Assembly (NCBI RefSeq): GCF_003263785.1
Contig: NZ_JYJK01000105.1
Coordinates: forward strand, 27,101-91,100
Direction of reading: 5' to 3'
Length of the DNA stretch: 64,000 nt
DNA from: Vibrio variabilis
Lineage (GTDB): Bacteria > Pseudomonadota > Gammaproteobacteria > Enterobacterales > Vibrionaceae
Shown: positions 19,333 to 28,375 of the stretch, piece after piece
Position numbering within the stretch: the stretch's first letter is position 1
Layout: every line of letters begins with the position of its first letter
Notes under the pieces: model-generated
Seen by the model: only the letters and a program-made list of their open reading frames with translations
What the model was told of the DNA's origin: nothing
Database searches by the model: none
Translations under genes and position numbers: made by a program

Positions 19333-20664
19333 TTAAGCCTCTTGTTGTTTCATTGGGACTTCATGAGCAACGATGTCTTTTCGTGCCAGGTAGAACAAAG
19401 TGTGAACATACGCCACCAGTAACACAGCATAAATCGCTAAATACATGATAAGTGACGTCATAACACTTCCACTCGGAACGGTCGTGACGGCTTCCGAAGT
19501 CCGCAATACGCCACTAACCAACCAAGGCTGTCGTCCAATCTCTGTCACGTACCAACCGGCTAACGTCGCCACCCAGCCAGAGAAGGTCATCGTGAGAGTG
19601 ACGTATAAGTACGGCTTCGGTAGTTCCTTTTTACGGAACAGCCTTATTGCTCCATACCAACTGACAAGTAGCATCAAGATCCCCACTCCTACCATCACTC
19701 TAAAACCGAAGAATAACGGTGTCACTGGTGGATGGTCAGGCGCGAACTCGTTCAGCCCCTTGATTTCACCGTTTAAATCATGGGTGAGGATTAAGCTAGC
19801 AACATTGGGTATACCGATTTCAAAGTCATTGCTGCGCGTCTCCTCGTTCGGCAAGGCGAACAATAACAGCGGAGCACCTTTTTCAGTTTCCCAGACCCCT
19901 TCCATTGCAGCAATCTTGGCTGGTTGATGTTCAAGCGTGTTCAAACCATGCAAGTCGCCTACGAAAATCTGCACCGGAATGAAACCAGCCGCTGAGAACA
20001 GCGCTACTTTTAACCCCAGTTTAGCCGAGCGATGATCTGACTTGCGGATCACTTGATAGGCAGAAATACCTGCAATTAAAAAGCTCGCAGTCAGCGCCGA
20101 GGCCAGCAACGTATGCGCAAAACGGTATGGCAGCGAAGGATTCAAAATCACTTCCTTCCAACTCGTCACATGGACAATTCCATCAATGACTTCGTATCCA
20201 GCGGGCGTATGCATCCAGCTATTGAGCACCAAAATCCAGAATGCTGACATACTGGTTCCAATAGCGACTAGAACAGTGGCGAGTGTGTGGGCCCATTCAG
20301 GTACCCTACCCCGACCGAATAGCATAACGCCGAGGAAAGTGGCTTCCATAAAGAAAGCAGTCATCACCTCGTATCCGAGCAATGGCCCGGCTACATTACC
20401 GACTCGTTCCATAAATCCAGGCCAATTGGTACCGAACTGAAAACTCATAGTAATCCCGGACACCACTCCCAGGGCAAATGTAAGCGCAAAAATCTTCACC
20501 CAAAAGTAATACACATCCAACCAAACCGGTGCTTGCGTTCGAACGTACCTCCACTTGAAGAACACCAGCATCCAAGCCAGCGCGATGGTGATAGTAGGAA
20601 AAAGAATGTGGAAGCTAATGTTGGCCGCGAACTGTATTCGCGACAGAATGAGGGTATCTAACAT
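19333..20664 (-). CDS. cioA: Cytochrome bd-type quinol oxidase subunit I, short Q loop (CioA-like)
   Basis: Haem-bearing subunit I oxidising quinol and reducing O2 in the inner membrane. At 443 residues it is much shorter than E. coli CydA and lacks the extended Q loop, which is the mark of the cyanide-insensitive (Cio) group. Haem ligands fit: His19 in FAANISFHILFP, the acidic helix GYEVMTAFFMEATFLGVMLF with both Glu residues, His in LPYRFAHTLLASAL, and GRQPWLVSG. It pairs with cioB two bases downstream. An FNR-like box lies upstream. Inference: an oxidase used at low oxygen or under respiratory poisons. Confidence 0.92.
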   Translation of the reverse strand: MLDTLILSRIQFAANISFHILFPTITIALAWMLVFFKWRYVRTQAPVWLDVYYFWVKIFALTFALGVVSGITMSFQFGTNWPGFMERVGNVAGPLLGYEVMTAFFMEATFLGVMLFGRGRVPEWAHTLATVLVAIGTSMSAFWILVLNSWMHTPAGYEVIDGIVHVTSWKEVILNPSLPYRFAHTLLASALTASFLIAGISAYQVIRKSDHRSAKLGLKVALFSAAGFIPVQIFVGDLHGLNTLEHQPAKIAAMEGVWETEKGAPLLLFALPNEETRSNDFEIGIPNVASLILTHDLNGEIKGLNEFAPDHPPVTPLFFGFRVMVGVGILMLLVSWYGAIRLFRKKELPKPYLYVTLTMTFSGWVATLAGWYVTEIGRQPWLVSGVLRTSEAVTTVPSGSVMTSLIMYLAIYAVLLVAYVHTLFYLARKDIVAHEVPMKQQEA

Positions 20665-20783
20665 CTTGGGTCCTCAGAAAAAATCACGTGCCAAAACTAA
20701 ACCGTTTGTAATTTAATTACGAAAAACAACGTCATTTGGATTCGTGCATAGAGAAATACAGGTCATTCTGTTTTCTTTCAACC

Positions 20784-20797
20784 ATGATTTATATCAA
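20784..20797 (-). promoter_or_regulatory. FNR-like box upstream of cioAB
   Basis: On the minus strand the bases read TTGATATAAATCAT, matching TTGAT-N4-ATCAA at all but one position. It lies about 120 bases upstream of the cioA ATG. FNR/ANR control of bd oxidases is well established; the site itself is inferred. Confidence 0.5.
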
Positions 20798-20984
20798 GCC
20801 AAGGAACGAAATGAGTCCGACAAATTGTATCAAAGCATCAGAAAGAGCCTCAAAGCATGGATAAATGCAAGAAAATATTACACAGCTAGTTCACATGCTA
20901 ATTTCATCGGATAATCCATAACAATCGTTCGGTAAAAATGAAATATAGTTACAGAATCATTATTTCTAACAAGGATACTTGCTT

Positions 20985-21085
20985 TGACTTGCGGTCGTCT
21001 GTGGAGGCTTTCTAAAGTGTGTGGGCCCTGGACGCTAGGGAGCACCTAAATTGGGTTTGCGTGGTCACCGGAGCAAGGGAATAAA
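20985..21085. other. GC-rich, hairpin-forming intergenic block of unknown role
   Basis: Inside the 480-base gap between cioA and selO, roughly 100 bases are GC-richer than the surroundings and hold nested inverted repeats. Examples are CCCT-ggacgct-AGGG around 21027-21041, flanked by GTG...CAC, and TTGC-gtGGTCACCgga-GCAA around 21057-21076. No ORF with a start was found. It may be an RNA gene, a leader element or a remnant; I matched it to no known riboswitch or small RNA. Confidence 0.3.
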
Positions 21086-21089
21086 AGTT

Positions 21090-21122
21090 ATTAAAAAGCG
21101 AGCTTAAACTTTAAGCCCGCTT
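21090..21122 (-). terminator. Intrinsic terminator of selO
   Basis: AAGCGAGCTTAAA and TTTAAGCCCGCTT form a nearly perfect stem (21096-21122, one mismatch). Read on the minus strand it runs into TTTTTAATAACTTTTATT, 23 bases past the selO stop. Confidence 0.8.
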
Positions 21123-21144
21123 CGACAAGTCATTGATATAGAGC

Positions 21145-22848
21145 TTACGAAGAGCAGCTGTAGTGTGTTACTCCTCCTATATCGAAAAGATCTAAAGGAC
21201 GACGTTGGTCATACTTTCCTTCTGTCTTTACCCCTTGTTCTCCATAGGGGTCAGCAAAGACCTGCTGCAACTCATGAATAAGCGAATAATCGCCCTTCTC
21301 TGCTTGCTTATACGCGGGTACGACCAACCATTCACGCCAAGTGAACTTAGGGTTTACTTGATTCATTCCAGCCGTTATCTCTTCTCCGGTTTTTGAGGAT
21401 GGAAGCTTTTCACGCCATTCATTAAACCAAATCTGCCAATCGGTCATGACCTCTTCATCAGGGTCGGTGTAAAAGCTTGGGGTAAGGGCAGAAGCATTCT
21501 CAGGTAATTTGGACAGCTCCCGGAAGAAAATCGTGTAATCAACGTGCGTCATCATCATGAGTTTGAAAAGGTTTTGCAGTAAGTCGCTATCAAACTCTTC
21601 GAGACCTAGCTTACTCGACCACATATCAGTGAGTTTCGTTTGCATCACTGTCGAAAACTCATCCTGAATTAGGCCTAGTTTTTCTACCGCCACTTCGTCA
21701 GAGGCGATTAGGGGCATCAATGCTGAACAAAAGGATTCGAAGTTTTTCTCTGCTGCTAGAGGCTGATTAAAAAACGCAAAATGGCGGCCGCCACCAGTCC
21801 ACGGCTGGAAGTATGGTTCGAAACGCTCACAAAAACCGAATGGACCATAGTCGAGAGTAAATCCACCAACAGCGCAGTTGTCACTGTTGAAATTGCCTTG
21901 GCAGAAACCAACGCGCATCCAGTGTGTCACTAATGTGGTCAAGCGCTCTCTAAACTCCGTGGCGAGTGCGAGTACTTTCTCTCTAAGAGGTAAACTTGAG
22001 TCTATCTGCTGTGAATATTCTCGCTCTATCGCGTACTCAACAATTTTTTCAAGCTCTTGCATCGCAGTTGGGTGAGCTTGGCTACGCGCTCGGCGAGCAA
22101 ACAACTCAATCTGTCCAACTCGCAAAAAGGAAGAGGCAACTCGGGTCGTAATGGCAACAGGGTTCGATACCATAATATCGGGATTCTCAGAGTGTGAGCC
22201 CTCTCGATACCAAGGGCGATCAACCGATTCTGATTGTGAGGCAAATAAACATAGCGAGCGTGTCGACGGAATACCAAGTGCGTGCATGAACTCTTGAGCT
22301 AGAAACTCACGCACGCTGGAGCGCAATACTGCTCTGCCATCAGCTCCACGGCAATAAGGGGTCGTACCGCCGCCTTTGAGTTGCATTTCCCAACGTTTGC
22401 CATTTAGTACACCTTCAAACACGGAAAGTGCGCGGCCGTCGCCATATCCATTTCCTGTGTTAAATGGGCATTGCTGGTTGTACTCGGTGCCATAAATGGA
22501 AAGTGCGTAGCCTGTTGCCCAGCCGTAGGGCTTCATTGGAGCAGGTACGCCGGACAAATCTCCAGAGAACATAGCTTCGAACTGTTTGTTTTGCGTCAGT
22601 GCCGGATCAATTCCTAGTTCAGCAAATAGGTTGGTACTGTGGCTAACGTAGACCGGATTTCCGATCGGTGTCGGCTTCACCGGAACATAGTGACCCGAGA
22701 ACACTTGTCGCGGCCAGTAGTCATCACCACAATCGGTTGCTTCAGGATCCGCATTTAGCGTCTCTAGTAGCGAGTAACTTGCCGTATTTGCAAACTCATC
22801 CATATCGGCAATCGAGTTTAGTGTCTCTGGTGATTTTGGTTCGCCCAT
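21145..22848 (-). CDS. selO: SelO protein adenylyltransferase (YdiU/UPF0061)
   Basis: Pseudokinase-fold enzyme that transfers AMP to proteins; linked in the family to redox homeostasis. I chose the ATG at 22848 (MGEPKSPETLNS) because AGGA lies seven bases upstream; the frame opens from a TTG at 22869. Family marks: QLKGGGTTPYCRGADGRAVL (glycine-rich nucleotide loop), SSVREFLAQEFMHALGIPST, CQGNFNSDNC and the metal-binding TLDYGPFGFCERF. It ends in Cys-Ser-Ser, the position of selenocysteine in animal SelO. At 567 residues it is somewhat longer than many bacterial forms because of an acidic linker near residue 470 (YTDPDEEVMTDW). The frame is intact. Confidence 0.92.
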   Translation of the reverse strand: MGEPKSPETLNSIADMDEFANTASYSLLETLNADPEATDCGDDYWPRQVFSGHYVPVKPTPIGNPVYVSHSTNLFAELGIDPALTQNKQFEAMFSGDLSGVPAPMKPYGWATGYALSIYGTEYNQQCPFNTGNGYGDGRALSVFEGVLNGKRWEMQLKGGGTTPYCRGADGRAVLRSSVREFLAQEFMHALGIPSTRSLCLFASQSESVDRPWYREGSHSENPDIMVSNPVAITTRVASSFLRVGQIELFARRARSQAHPTAMQELEKIVEYAIEREYSQQIDSSLPLREKVLALATEFRERLTTLVTHWMRVGFCQGNFNSDNCAVGGFTLDYGPFGFCERFEPYFQPWTGGGRHFAFFNQPLAAEKNFESFCSALMPLIASDEVAVEKLGLIQDEFSTVMQTKLTDMWSSKLGLEEFDSDLLQNLFKLMMMTHVDYTIFFRELSKLPENASALTPSFYTDPDEEVMTDWQIWFNEWREKLPSSKTGEEITAGMNQVNPKFTWREWLVVPAYKQAEKGDYSLIHELQQVFADPYGEQGVKTEGKYDQRRPLDLFDIGGVTHYSCSS

Positions 22849-23061
22849 CGTCAATCCTACTCCGTGCAATGATGCGTGATATTCTTGTTGTCATGATACG
22901 AAGATAGCCAGCTAAAGCCCAATAACCTTATGATATAGTTTGATTCATTTAGATTTACCCTAAACAACCTATGGATATTGGCAAAAGATAGCCAAAGTAC
23001 TCTGCAATGACGTACTATCTTGGGTTCTTCGCATTCGCTTTTCTCTCAGTATGGATTATTA

Positions 23062-24240
23062 ATGGCTCAAGGAATTCGCTACAAAGTCATTCTTCTCGCG
23101 TGTCTCATTGTCAGTATCGGTCAACTCAGTATGGGGCTGGTACTTCCTTCACTACCTTGGATAGCGAAAGATTTTGGTATCAGCCTCGATCAGGCGCAGC
23201 TACTCGTCGGTATTTATCTACTCGGCTTTGGCCCGTCTCAGTTCATTTATGGTCCAATTTCAGATGCGATCGGCAGAAAAAAGGTTCTGCTCACCGGGCT
23301 GGTTATCGCACTGCTTGGCCTTGTGTTAATTATTACGATGAACCATTCGTTTGAAGGTATGGTTTTTGGTCGTTTTCTGCAAGGCATTGGCACTGGTTGT
23401 TGCGCGGTTCTCGCTCGAGCCTCAACGCGGGATCAGTTTAGTGGGGCTGAACTGCCCGTAGCCCTTTCTTATATTGCGATGGCCGCTTCCATCACGCCCG
23501 TGGTGGCACCAGTTTTAGGTGGGTTTATTAACTTTCACTTTGGTTGGAACATGGTGTTTGTGTCGCTATTTAGCTATGTTGCGCTCGCTTGGGTGGTTAT
23601 CACCATGCTGTTTAAAGAGACCATTGCTGAAAAGTCACCGCTCCCTTCATTTAAACGCGTTGTGACCCAGTATGAGGAGTTGCTCCGCTCTAGCTACTTC
23701 ATCAGCTTCGCGAGTATCAGTTGGCTCAATTTTAGCCTGATGATCACAGCTGTATCGGTCATGCCCTTTATCATGCAAAACCAAATCGGAATGAACTCGG
23801 ATGAATACGCATTGTGGGTGCTCATTCCAGCACTTGGTATGATTGGTGGAACCACTCTTTGCAATCGCGTTCGCCCAATCATTGGTACTAAAAAGATGCT
23901 GTTGTGTACTCCAGCTCTACACATTACGTCGGCGATTTGGTTGTTCGTTTGCCCGATGGAACCTTTGTATATCATGCTCGGGCAAATGCTGATGATATTA
24001 GGAAATGGCATCGCTCTACCTTGCGCACAGGCGATGGTGATGCTGCCGTACAAGAAACAAGCGGGGGCTGCGGCAGCGCTATCCGGTGGGGGACAAATGA
24101 TTGTCTCATCACTAGTCAGTATGAGTTTGGTTCAGCTCGGCCTAAGTCAGCCTTGGCATTTATCTGTTGTTATAACGCTATTTGCGATAGTGACGCTTAG
24201 TAATATTGTTCGTGGGTTTCGTGTTGCTCAGCCTCAATAG
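23062..24240 (+). CDS. MFS drug-resistance transporter, Bcr/CflA type
   Basis: Twelve-helix major facilitator, 392 residues from the ATG at 23062 (MAQGIRYKVILLACLIV). The conserved MFS motif between helices 2 and 3 is GPISDAIGRKKVLL, and the N-terminal LPSLPWIAKDFGISLDQAQL matches Bcr/CflA/EmrD-type proton-coupled exporters. Motif C-like GTGCCAVLARASTRD follows helix 4. A longer frame to 23020 exists but adds an unlikely N-terminus. It is divergent from selO and convergent with rbsR; no dedicated regulator is adjacent. The substrate cannot be predicted. Confidence 0.87.
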   Translation: MAQGIRYKVILLACLIVSIGQLSMGLVLPSLPWIAKDFGISLDQAQLLVGIYLLGFGPSQFIYGPISDAIGRKKVLLTGLVIALLGLVLIITMNHSFEGMVFGRFLQGIGTGCCAVLARASTRDQFSGAELPVALSYIAMAASITPVVAPVLGGFINFHFGWNMVFVSLFSYVALAWVVITMLFKETIAEKSPLPSFKRVVTQYEELLRSSYFISFASISWLNFSLMITAVSVMPFIMQNQIGMNSDEYALWVLIPALGMIGGTTLCNRVRPIIGTKKMLLCTPALHITSAIWLFVCPMEPLYIMLGQMLMILGNGIALPCAQAMVMLPYKKQAGAAAALSGGGQMIVSSLVSMSLVQLGLSQPWHLSVVITLFAIVTLSNIVRGFRVAQPQ

Positions 24241-24256
24241 AGGCCGAATCGGAGTG

Positions 24257-25261
24257 TTAACCGAGTTTTTTGACACTATTTCGCATAACTAGTGAGGGTT
24301 CTAGTTGCACCACATCGGGTGTAAGACTGGTCTTCTCTATTTTCGCGAGTAGAGTTTCAACAGCCGCCTTACCCAAGCGATACTTAGGTTGATGAATCGT
24401 AGTGAGTGACGGTGACATGAACTTGGCAATGTGGATATCATCATACCCAATGATCGAAAGTTCGTTGGGAACATGTATCCCTTTTTCATGGGCAACATTG
24501 ATAGCTCCCATGGCCATCATGTCATTACAAATAAACAACGACGTTGGTAGTGCACCTCTGCTCATTAACTTTTCTAGGGATTTCGCGCCGCCATCACATT
24601 CAAAGTCCGACTCAACAATCCAGTCTGGATTAATAGCAATATGATGTTCTTTCAATGCCTTTTTGTACCCCTCATAACGCATAAGCGCTTGGTGGCGATT
24701 CAAAGGCCCGGTGATACAACCAATCTCTTTGTGGCCACTTTCAATTAGGTGCTTAGTGGCAAGATAACCACCAAGAAACGAGTTATCTTGGATCTTGTCG
24801 CTTTCAAAATGCATTGGCCCCCAATCCATCACAACCACGGGAATGGATGGGTACTGGTCAAAAATATCCAGCTTCTCCCCTTCAAGGGTTGAGCACATTA
24901 GAATCAGACCATCGACACGCTTTTGCAGTAGCGTATCGATGGACGCCTTCATGCGCTCGGTATCACCTTCGGTGTTGCAAAGAATGAGATTGTAGTTTTG
25001 ATGATAACAGCTGCGTTCGACCCCTTTTACTACCTCACCAAAAAACGGGTTGGTTGAGGTAGTCACTAACATTCCAATTGTTCGTGTACGATTCATTTTT
25101 AAGCTGCGCGCCAAGGCAGAAGGCGCGTAGTTGAGCTCCTTCGCTGCACTGTTTACGCGCTCAGAAATCTCTTCACTAACGAATCGTGTTTTATTGATGA
25201 CATGACTTACGGTTGAGGTAGACACTCCCGCGAGTCTTGCTATGTCCTTCATCGTTGCCAT
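24257..25261 (-). CDS. rbsR: Ribose operon repressor, LacI family
   Basis: DNA-binding repressor of the ribose operon, 334 residues. The LacI-type helix-turn-helix is at the N-terminus (MKDIARLAGVSTSTVSHVIN) with hinge LNYAPSALARSLK. The periplasmic-binding-like effector domain follows (MLVTTSTNPFFGEVVKGVE; IIGYDDIHIAKFMSPSLTTI). It is last in the rbsDACBKR order, 54 bases after rbsK, so it is likely co-transcribed. Its expected targets are the two identical palindromes upstream of rbsD. Ribose relieves repression in the family. Confidence 0.93.
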   Translation of the reverse strand: MATMKDIARLAGVSTSTVSHVINKTRFVSEEISERVNSAAKELNYAPSALARSLKMNRTRTIGMLVTTSTNPFFGEVVKGVERSCYHQNYNLILCNTEGDTERMKASIDTLLQKRVDGLILMCSTLEGEKLDIFDQYPSIPVVVMDWGPMHFESDKIQDNSFLGGYLATKHLIESGHKEIGCITGPLNRHQALMRYEGYKKALKEHHIAINPDWIVESDFECDGGAKSLEKLMSRGALPTSLFICNDMMAMGAINVAHEKGIHVPNELSIIGYDDIHIAKFMSPSLTTIHQPKYRLGKAAVETLLAKIEKTSLTPDVVQLEPSLVMRNSVKKLG

Positions 25262-25315
25262 CGGGCAAGGGTCTCCACTGCTTCTTCTTATAATTGAGCG
25301 AGTTAGTTTCTCAAC

Positions 25316-26236
25316 TTAGGCTTGCTGCTCTAAAAACTGTTGTACTTCATCTAGCGTCGGAATGGAAGTCTGCGCGCCAAATCGAGTCACTGAAATAGCC
25401 GCTGCTGCATGAGCAAATACAATCGCCTCTTCGATGGACTTACCTTCGATTAGTCCTGTCACCAAAGCACCGTTAAAGGTATCGCCTGCGGCAGTGGTAT
25501 CCGTTGCTTCAACTTTGAAGCCTGGGATTCGTTCACCACGACCATTTTGGCTCAGCCATACACCTTTCGAGCCTAAAGTGATCATGACAATTTCAATGCC
25601 CTTACGATGCAGAGCATTTGCCGCTTTTTGTGCCGACTCATCATCGTTGACCGTTATTCCGGTCAGGACTTCTGCTTCGGTTTCATTTGGCGTAATGACA
25701 TCTACACAGCTTAGTAATGAGTCTGGGAGTTCTCTCGCTGGCGCAGGGTTGAGGACGACGTTAGTCTTTGCAGCCTTTGCAATTTTTGCTGCGTATTCGA
25801 TGCCTTCAATTGGTGTTTCTAATTGAGTTAACAGGTAATTCGCACCTTCGATCAAACCCTTATGTGGCTCAACACGTGCTGTCGTTAGTTTTGCGTTGGC
25901 TTCTGCTGAAATGCAGATGCTGTTCTCTCCACTTTCAGCTACCTGAATCATGGCAATACCGGTCGGCGTGCCTGGCTCTAATTGAACACCCGCGATGTTG
26001 ATACCATCAGCTTTGAATGCTTCGCGAATATTAATACCAAATGCATCATCACCTACACAGGCGATAAAGCCAGTGTCGCCGCCTAGTCTTGCAGCCGCAA
26101 CGGCTTGGTTCGCCCCTTTACCGCCAGGAATAACTTGGTAATTAGCACCATGTAGCGTTTCTCCAGGACGAGGGAAAGAAGGAACTTGCAGAACGTGGTC
26201 TGCATTCACACTACCCAGCACAATGAGTTTATTCAT
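25316..26236 (-). CDS. rbsK: Ribokinase
   Basis: Phosphorylates D-ribose to ribose-5-phosphate with ATP in the cytoplasm; PfkB family, 306 residues. The N-terminal signature is IPGGKGANQAVAAARLGG and the C-terminal one TDTTAAGDTFNGALVTGL with the catalytic Asp and anion hole. The start is MNKLIVLGSVNADHVLQV. It is separated from rbsB by 190 bases that hold a long hairpin, unusually large for this operon and possibly setting differential expression of transport and kinase genes. Frame intact. Confidence 0.95.
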   Translation of the reverse strand: MNKLIVLGSVNADHVLQVPSFPRPGETLHGANYQVIPGGKGANQAVAAARLGGDTGFIACVGDDAFGINIREAFKADGINIAGVQLEPGTPTGIAMIQVAESGENSICISAEANAKLTTARVEPHKGLIEGANYLLTQLETPIEGIEYAAKIAKAAKTNVVLNPAPARELPDSLLSCVDVITPNETEAEVLTGITVNDDESAQKAANALHRKGIEIVMITLGSKGVWLSQNGRGERIPGFKVEATDTTAAGDTFNGALVTGLIEGKSIEEAIVFAHAAAAISVTRFGAQTSIPTLDEVQQFLEQQA

Positions 26237-26343
26237 ACTTTGTTCCTTTTAACTCTTTTGTTGGTTACTGATTTTTGAGTATCAGTTTGATAGATAACTT
26301 GGGGTTGCCTTGGGGTGGCAAGCCGAAGGTATCTGGGTTTTAT

Positions 26344-26421
26344 GAAGCGATGCGCAGCGAGCCTTTGAGTTCCTCCCCTTTATAAGGGGAGGAATTACTG
26401 GCTGGCTCCTTTCGTCGCTTC
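26344..26421. repeat. Long imperfect palindrome between rbsB and rbsK (REP-like)
   Basis: The core is TTCCTCCCCTT (26370-26380), loop TAT, AAGGGGAGGAA (26384-26394): an 11-base perfect stem. Outer arms also pair: GAGCC (26359-26363) with GGCTC (26404-26408), and GAAGCGA (26344-26350) with TCGCTTC (26415-26421). No T run follows on either strand, so it is not a standard terminator. The shape fits a dispersed intergenic palindrome or an mRNA-stabilising element protecting the rbsB end. Confidence 0.55.
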
Positions 26422-26426
26422 GCCTA

Positions 26427-27304
26427 TTACTCAGCGACGACTTTTAGAGGTACTGGGATGTACTCTTCTACTTTTTCACCTTTCAGTACTTTGTCAGCGG
26501 TTTCCACACCTAGTACACCGATCATGTCTGGTTGCTGTGCGATTGTTGCTGCTAGTTTGCCGCGTTTCACCGCTGCCATACCGTCTTCAGTGCCATCGAA
26601 GCCAACGATCATAACGTCTTTACCTGCCGCTTGAACTGCGCGAAGTGCACCGAGTGCCATTTCGTCGTTCTGTGCGAATACCGCTTGTACATCTGGGTTC
26701 GCGGCTAGAAGGTTTTCCATGACGTTTAGACCTTTAGTACGGTCGAAATCCGCTGGTTGGCTAGCAAGCAGTTCCATTTGAGAACCTTTTACTGAGTTCA
26801 TGAAGCCTTCACCACGCTCACGTGCAGCTGACGTGCCCGCAATACCTTCTAGTTGGATAACTTTCGCCTTCTCGCCTACTTTCTCCATGATGTAGTGACC
26901 AGCCATCTCACCACCCACCACGTTGTCTGATGCAATGTGGCTCACTACATCACCACGCTAGCACCACGGTCAAGCGTTAGAACAGGAATGTTCGAGCGGT
27001 TTGCCATGCGGATAGCATTGGATACTGCATCTGAATCTGTTGGGTTGATTAGAATTGCCTTAACGCCACGTACCGTTAAATCTTCGATGTTTGATAGCTC
27101 TTTGCTTGGGTCATTTTGCGAGTCCAAAACGATTAGGTTGTAACCTAAATCCTTGGCTTTCGCTTCCGCGCCCTCTTTCATCGTTACGAAGAACGGGTTG
27201 TTAAGCGTAGAGACAACAATCGCCATCGTGTCTTGTGCTGATGCAGCTGTAGACATAGAAGCAGATAGCACGGCAGCAGAGATTAAAGTGGCTAGTTTTT
27301 TCAT
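26427..27304 (-). CDS. rbsB: Ribose-binding periplasmic protein, one sequence indel
   Basis: Periplasmic ribose receptor delivering sugar to RbsAC; about 292 residues after repair. Signal peptide MKKLATLISAAVLSASMSTA, cleaved near ASAQ-DT. The mature start has TMAIVVSTLNNPFFVTMKEG, and later VSHIASDNVVGGEMAGHYI and VFAQNDEMALGALRAVQ are typical. One C is missing near 26956, splitting the gene after LTLDRGAS; with it the sequence reads LDRGASGGDVVSHIASDN. It lies between rbsC and rbsK in the operon and is followed by a long hairpin. Confidence 0.94.
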
Positions 27305-27329
27305 CGTTTTAGTCCTTTGTGTAGGGGGC

Positions 27330-27350
27330 GGCTCAACTCATTGTCGAGCC
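27330..27350 (-). promoter_or_regulatory. Hairpin in the rbsC-rbsB gap
   Basis: In minus-strand RNA, GGCUCGAC and GUUGAGCC form an 8-base stem (one G-U pair) around AAUGA, 26 bases before the rbsB start. It may stabilise the downstream rbsB message. No T run follows. Confidence 0.4.
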
Positions 27351-27382
27351 TGTTATTGTAAATAATCTAGTGTTAATCGAGG

Positions 27383-28375
27383 TTACTTGTTTTTGTTGTC
27401 TACCAGTACCGCAAGCAAGATAACTACGGCTTTTGCGATCATTTGGTAGTAAGAAGAAACGTCCAATAGGTTGAGTGCGTTGTTCAAGAAGCCGATGATC
27501 AGAGCACCAATTAGCGTACCCATAATTCGACCTTTACCACCCATTAAGCTGGTACCACCGAGAACAACCGCCGCGATAGCATCAAGCTCATATCCCATAC
27601 CCGCGGTAGGCTGAGCGGATGACAGACGAGAGGTCACGATAATGCCAGCCAGTGCTGCAAGCAGACCACAGATGGCGTAAACACCAATCTTCACTTTGTC
27701 GACATTGATACCAGACAAACGAGTCGCGGATTCGTTACCACCTAGCGCGTAAACGTAACGACCAAAGCGAGTGTGGTTAAGTAGATACCAAACAGAAGCG
27801 AATACGACGACCATAATCCAAACTGGAACTGGGATGCCCAAAGCGTAACCGGTACCAAACCATGCAAATGCGTCAGCCGTATCCGTAAAGCCTGTCGAGA
27901 TTGGACGTCCGTCGGTGTACACCATGGTCACACCACGCAGAAGCGTCATAGTCACTAAGGAAGCGATAAACGCCTGAACCTTACCTTTTGCAATGATAAT
28001 ACCGCTGATGGCACCGAGAGCTGCACCCGCTAGAAGCGCGGTTGGAACCGCGATCAATACCGGAACTTCCATCGCTATCAAACTGGCCGCAAACGCGCCG
28101 CAAAGTGCGAGTACAGAACCAACACTCAAGTCGATGCCGGCAGTTAAGATGACCAATGTCATACCCACTGCGATAATGGCGTTCACAGAGGTTTGACGCA
28201 GGATGTTCATAATATTATCGACGGTGAAAAAGTTCGGGTTTAGAAAAGAAACCACGATTATTAGGAAGATAAGCGCAATCAGTGATTTTTGCTCAATCAA
28301 CCATTCTTTATTGAAAAGAGGTTTTTTGTTTTCCATCTCAACGCTCATCTCTTTGTTGATGGTTTTATTGTTCAT
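27383..28375 (-). CDS. rbsC: Ribose ABC transporter permease
   Basis: Inner-membrane permease of the ribose importer, 330 residues. It has about eight or more hydrophobic segments, with SVNAIIAVGMTLVILTAGID and LSVGSVLALCGA, and the EAA-like loop LSGINVDKVKIGVYAICG, matching BPD-type permeases of the AraH/RbsC group. A Lys/Glu-rich N-terminus of about 30 residues precedes the first helix. The start overlaps the rbsA stop by four bases, indicating translational coupling. Frame intact. Confidence 0.95.
   Translation of the reverse strand: MNNKTINKEMSVEMENKKPLFNKEWLIEQKSLIALIFLIIVVSFLNPNFFTVDNIMNILRQTSVNAIIAVGMTLVILTAGIDLSVGSVLALCGAFAASLIAMEVPVLIAVPTALLAGAALGAISGIIIAKGKVQAFIASLVTMTLLRGVTMVYTDGRPISTGFTDTADAFAWFGTGYALGIPVPVWIMVVVFASVWYLLNHTRFGRYVYALGGNESATRLSGINVDKVKIGVYAICGLLAALAGIIVTSRLSSAQPTAGMGYELDAIAAVVLGGTSLMGGKGRIMGTLIGALIIGFLNNALNLLDVSSYYQMIAKAVVILLAVLVDNKNK

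Noticed and set aside
23007..23061. Earlier start of the MFS gene at 23020
   Set aside because: The extra 14 residues are polar and atypical, and family members start just before the first helix, as from the ATG at 23062.
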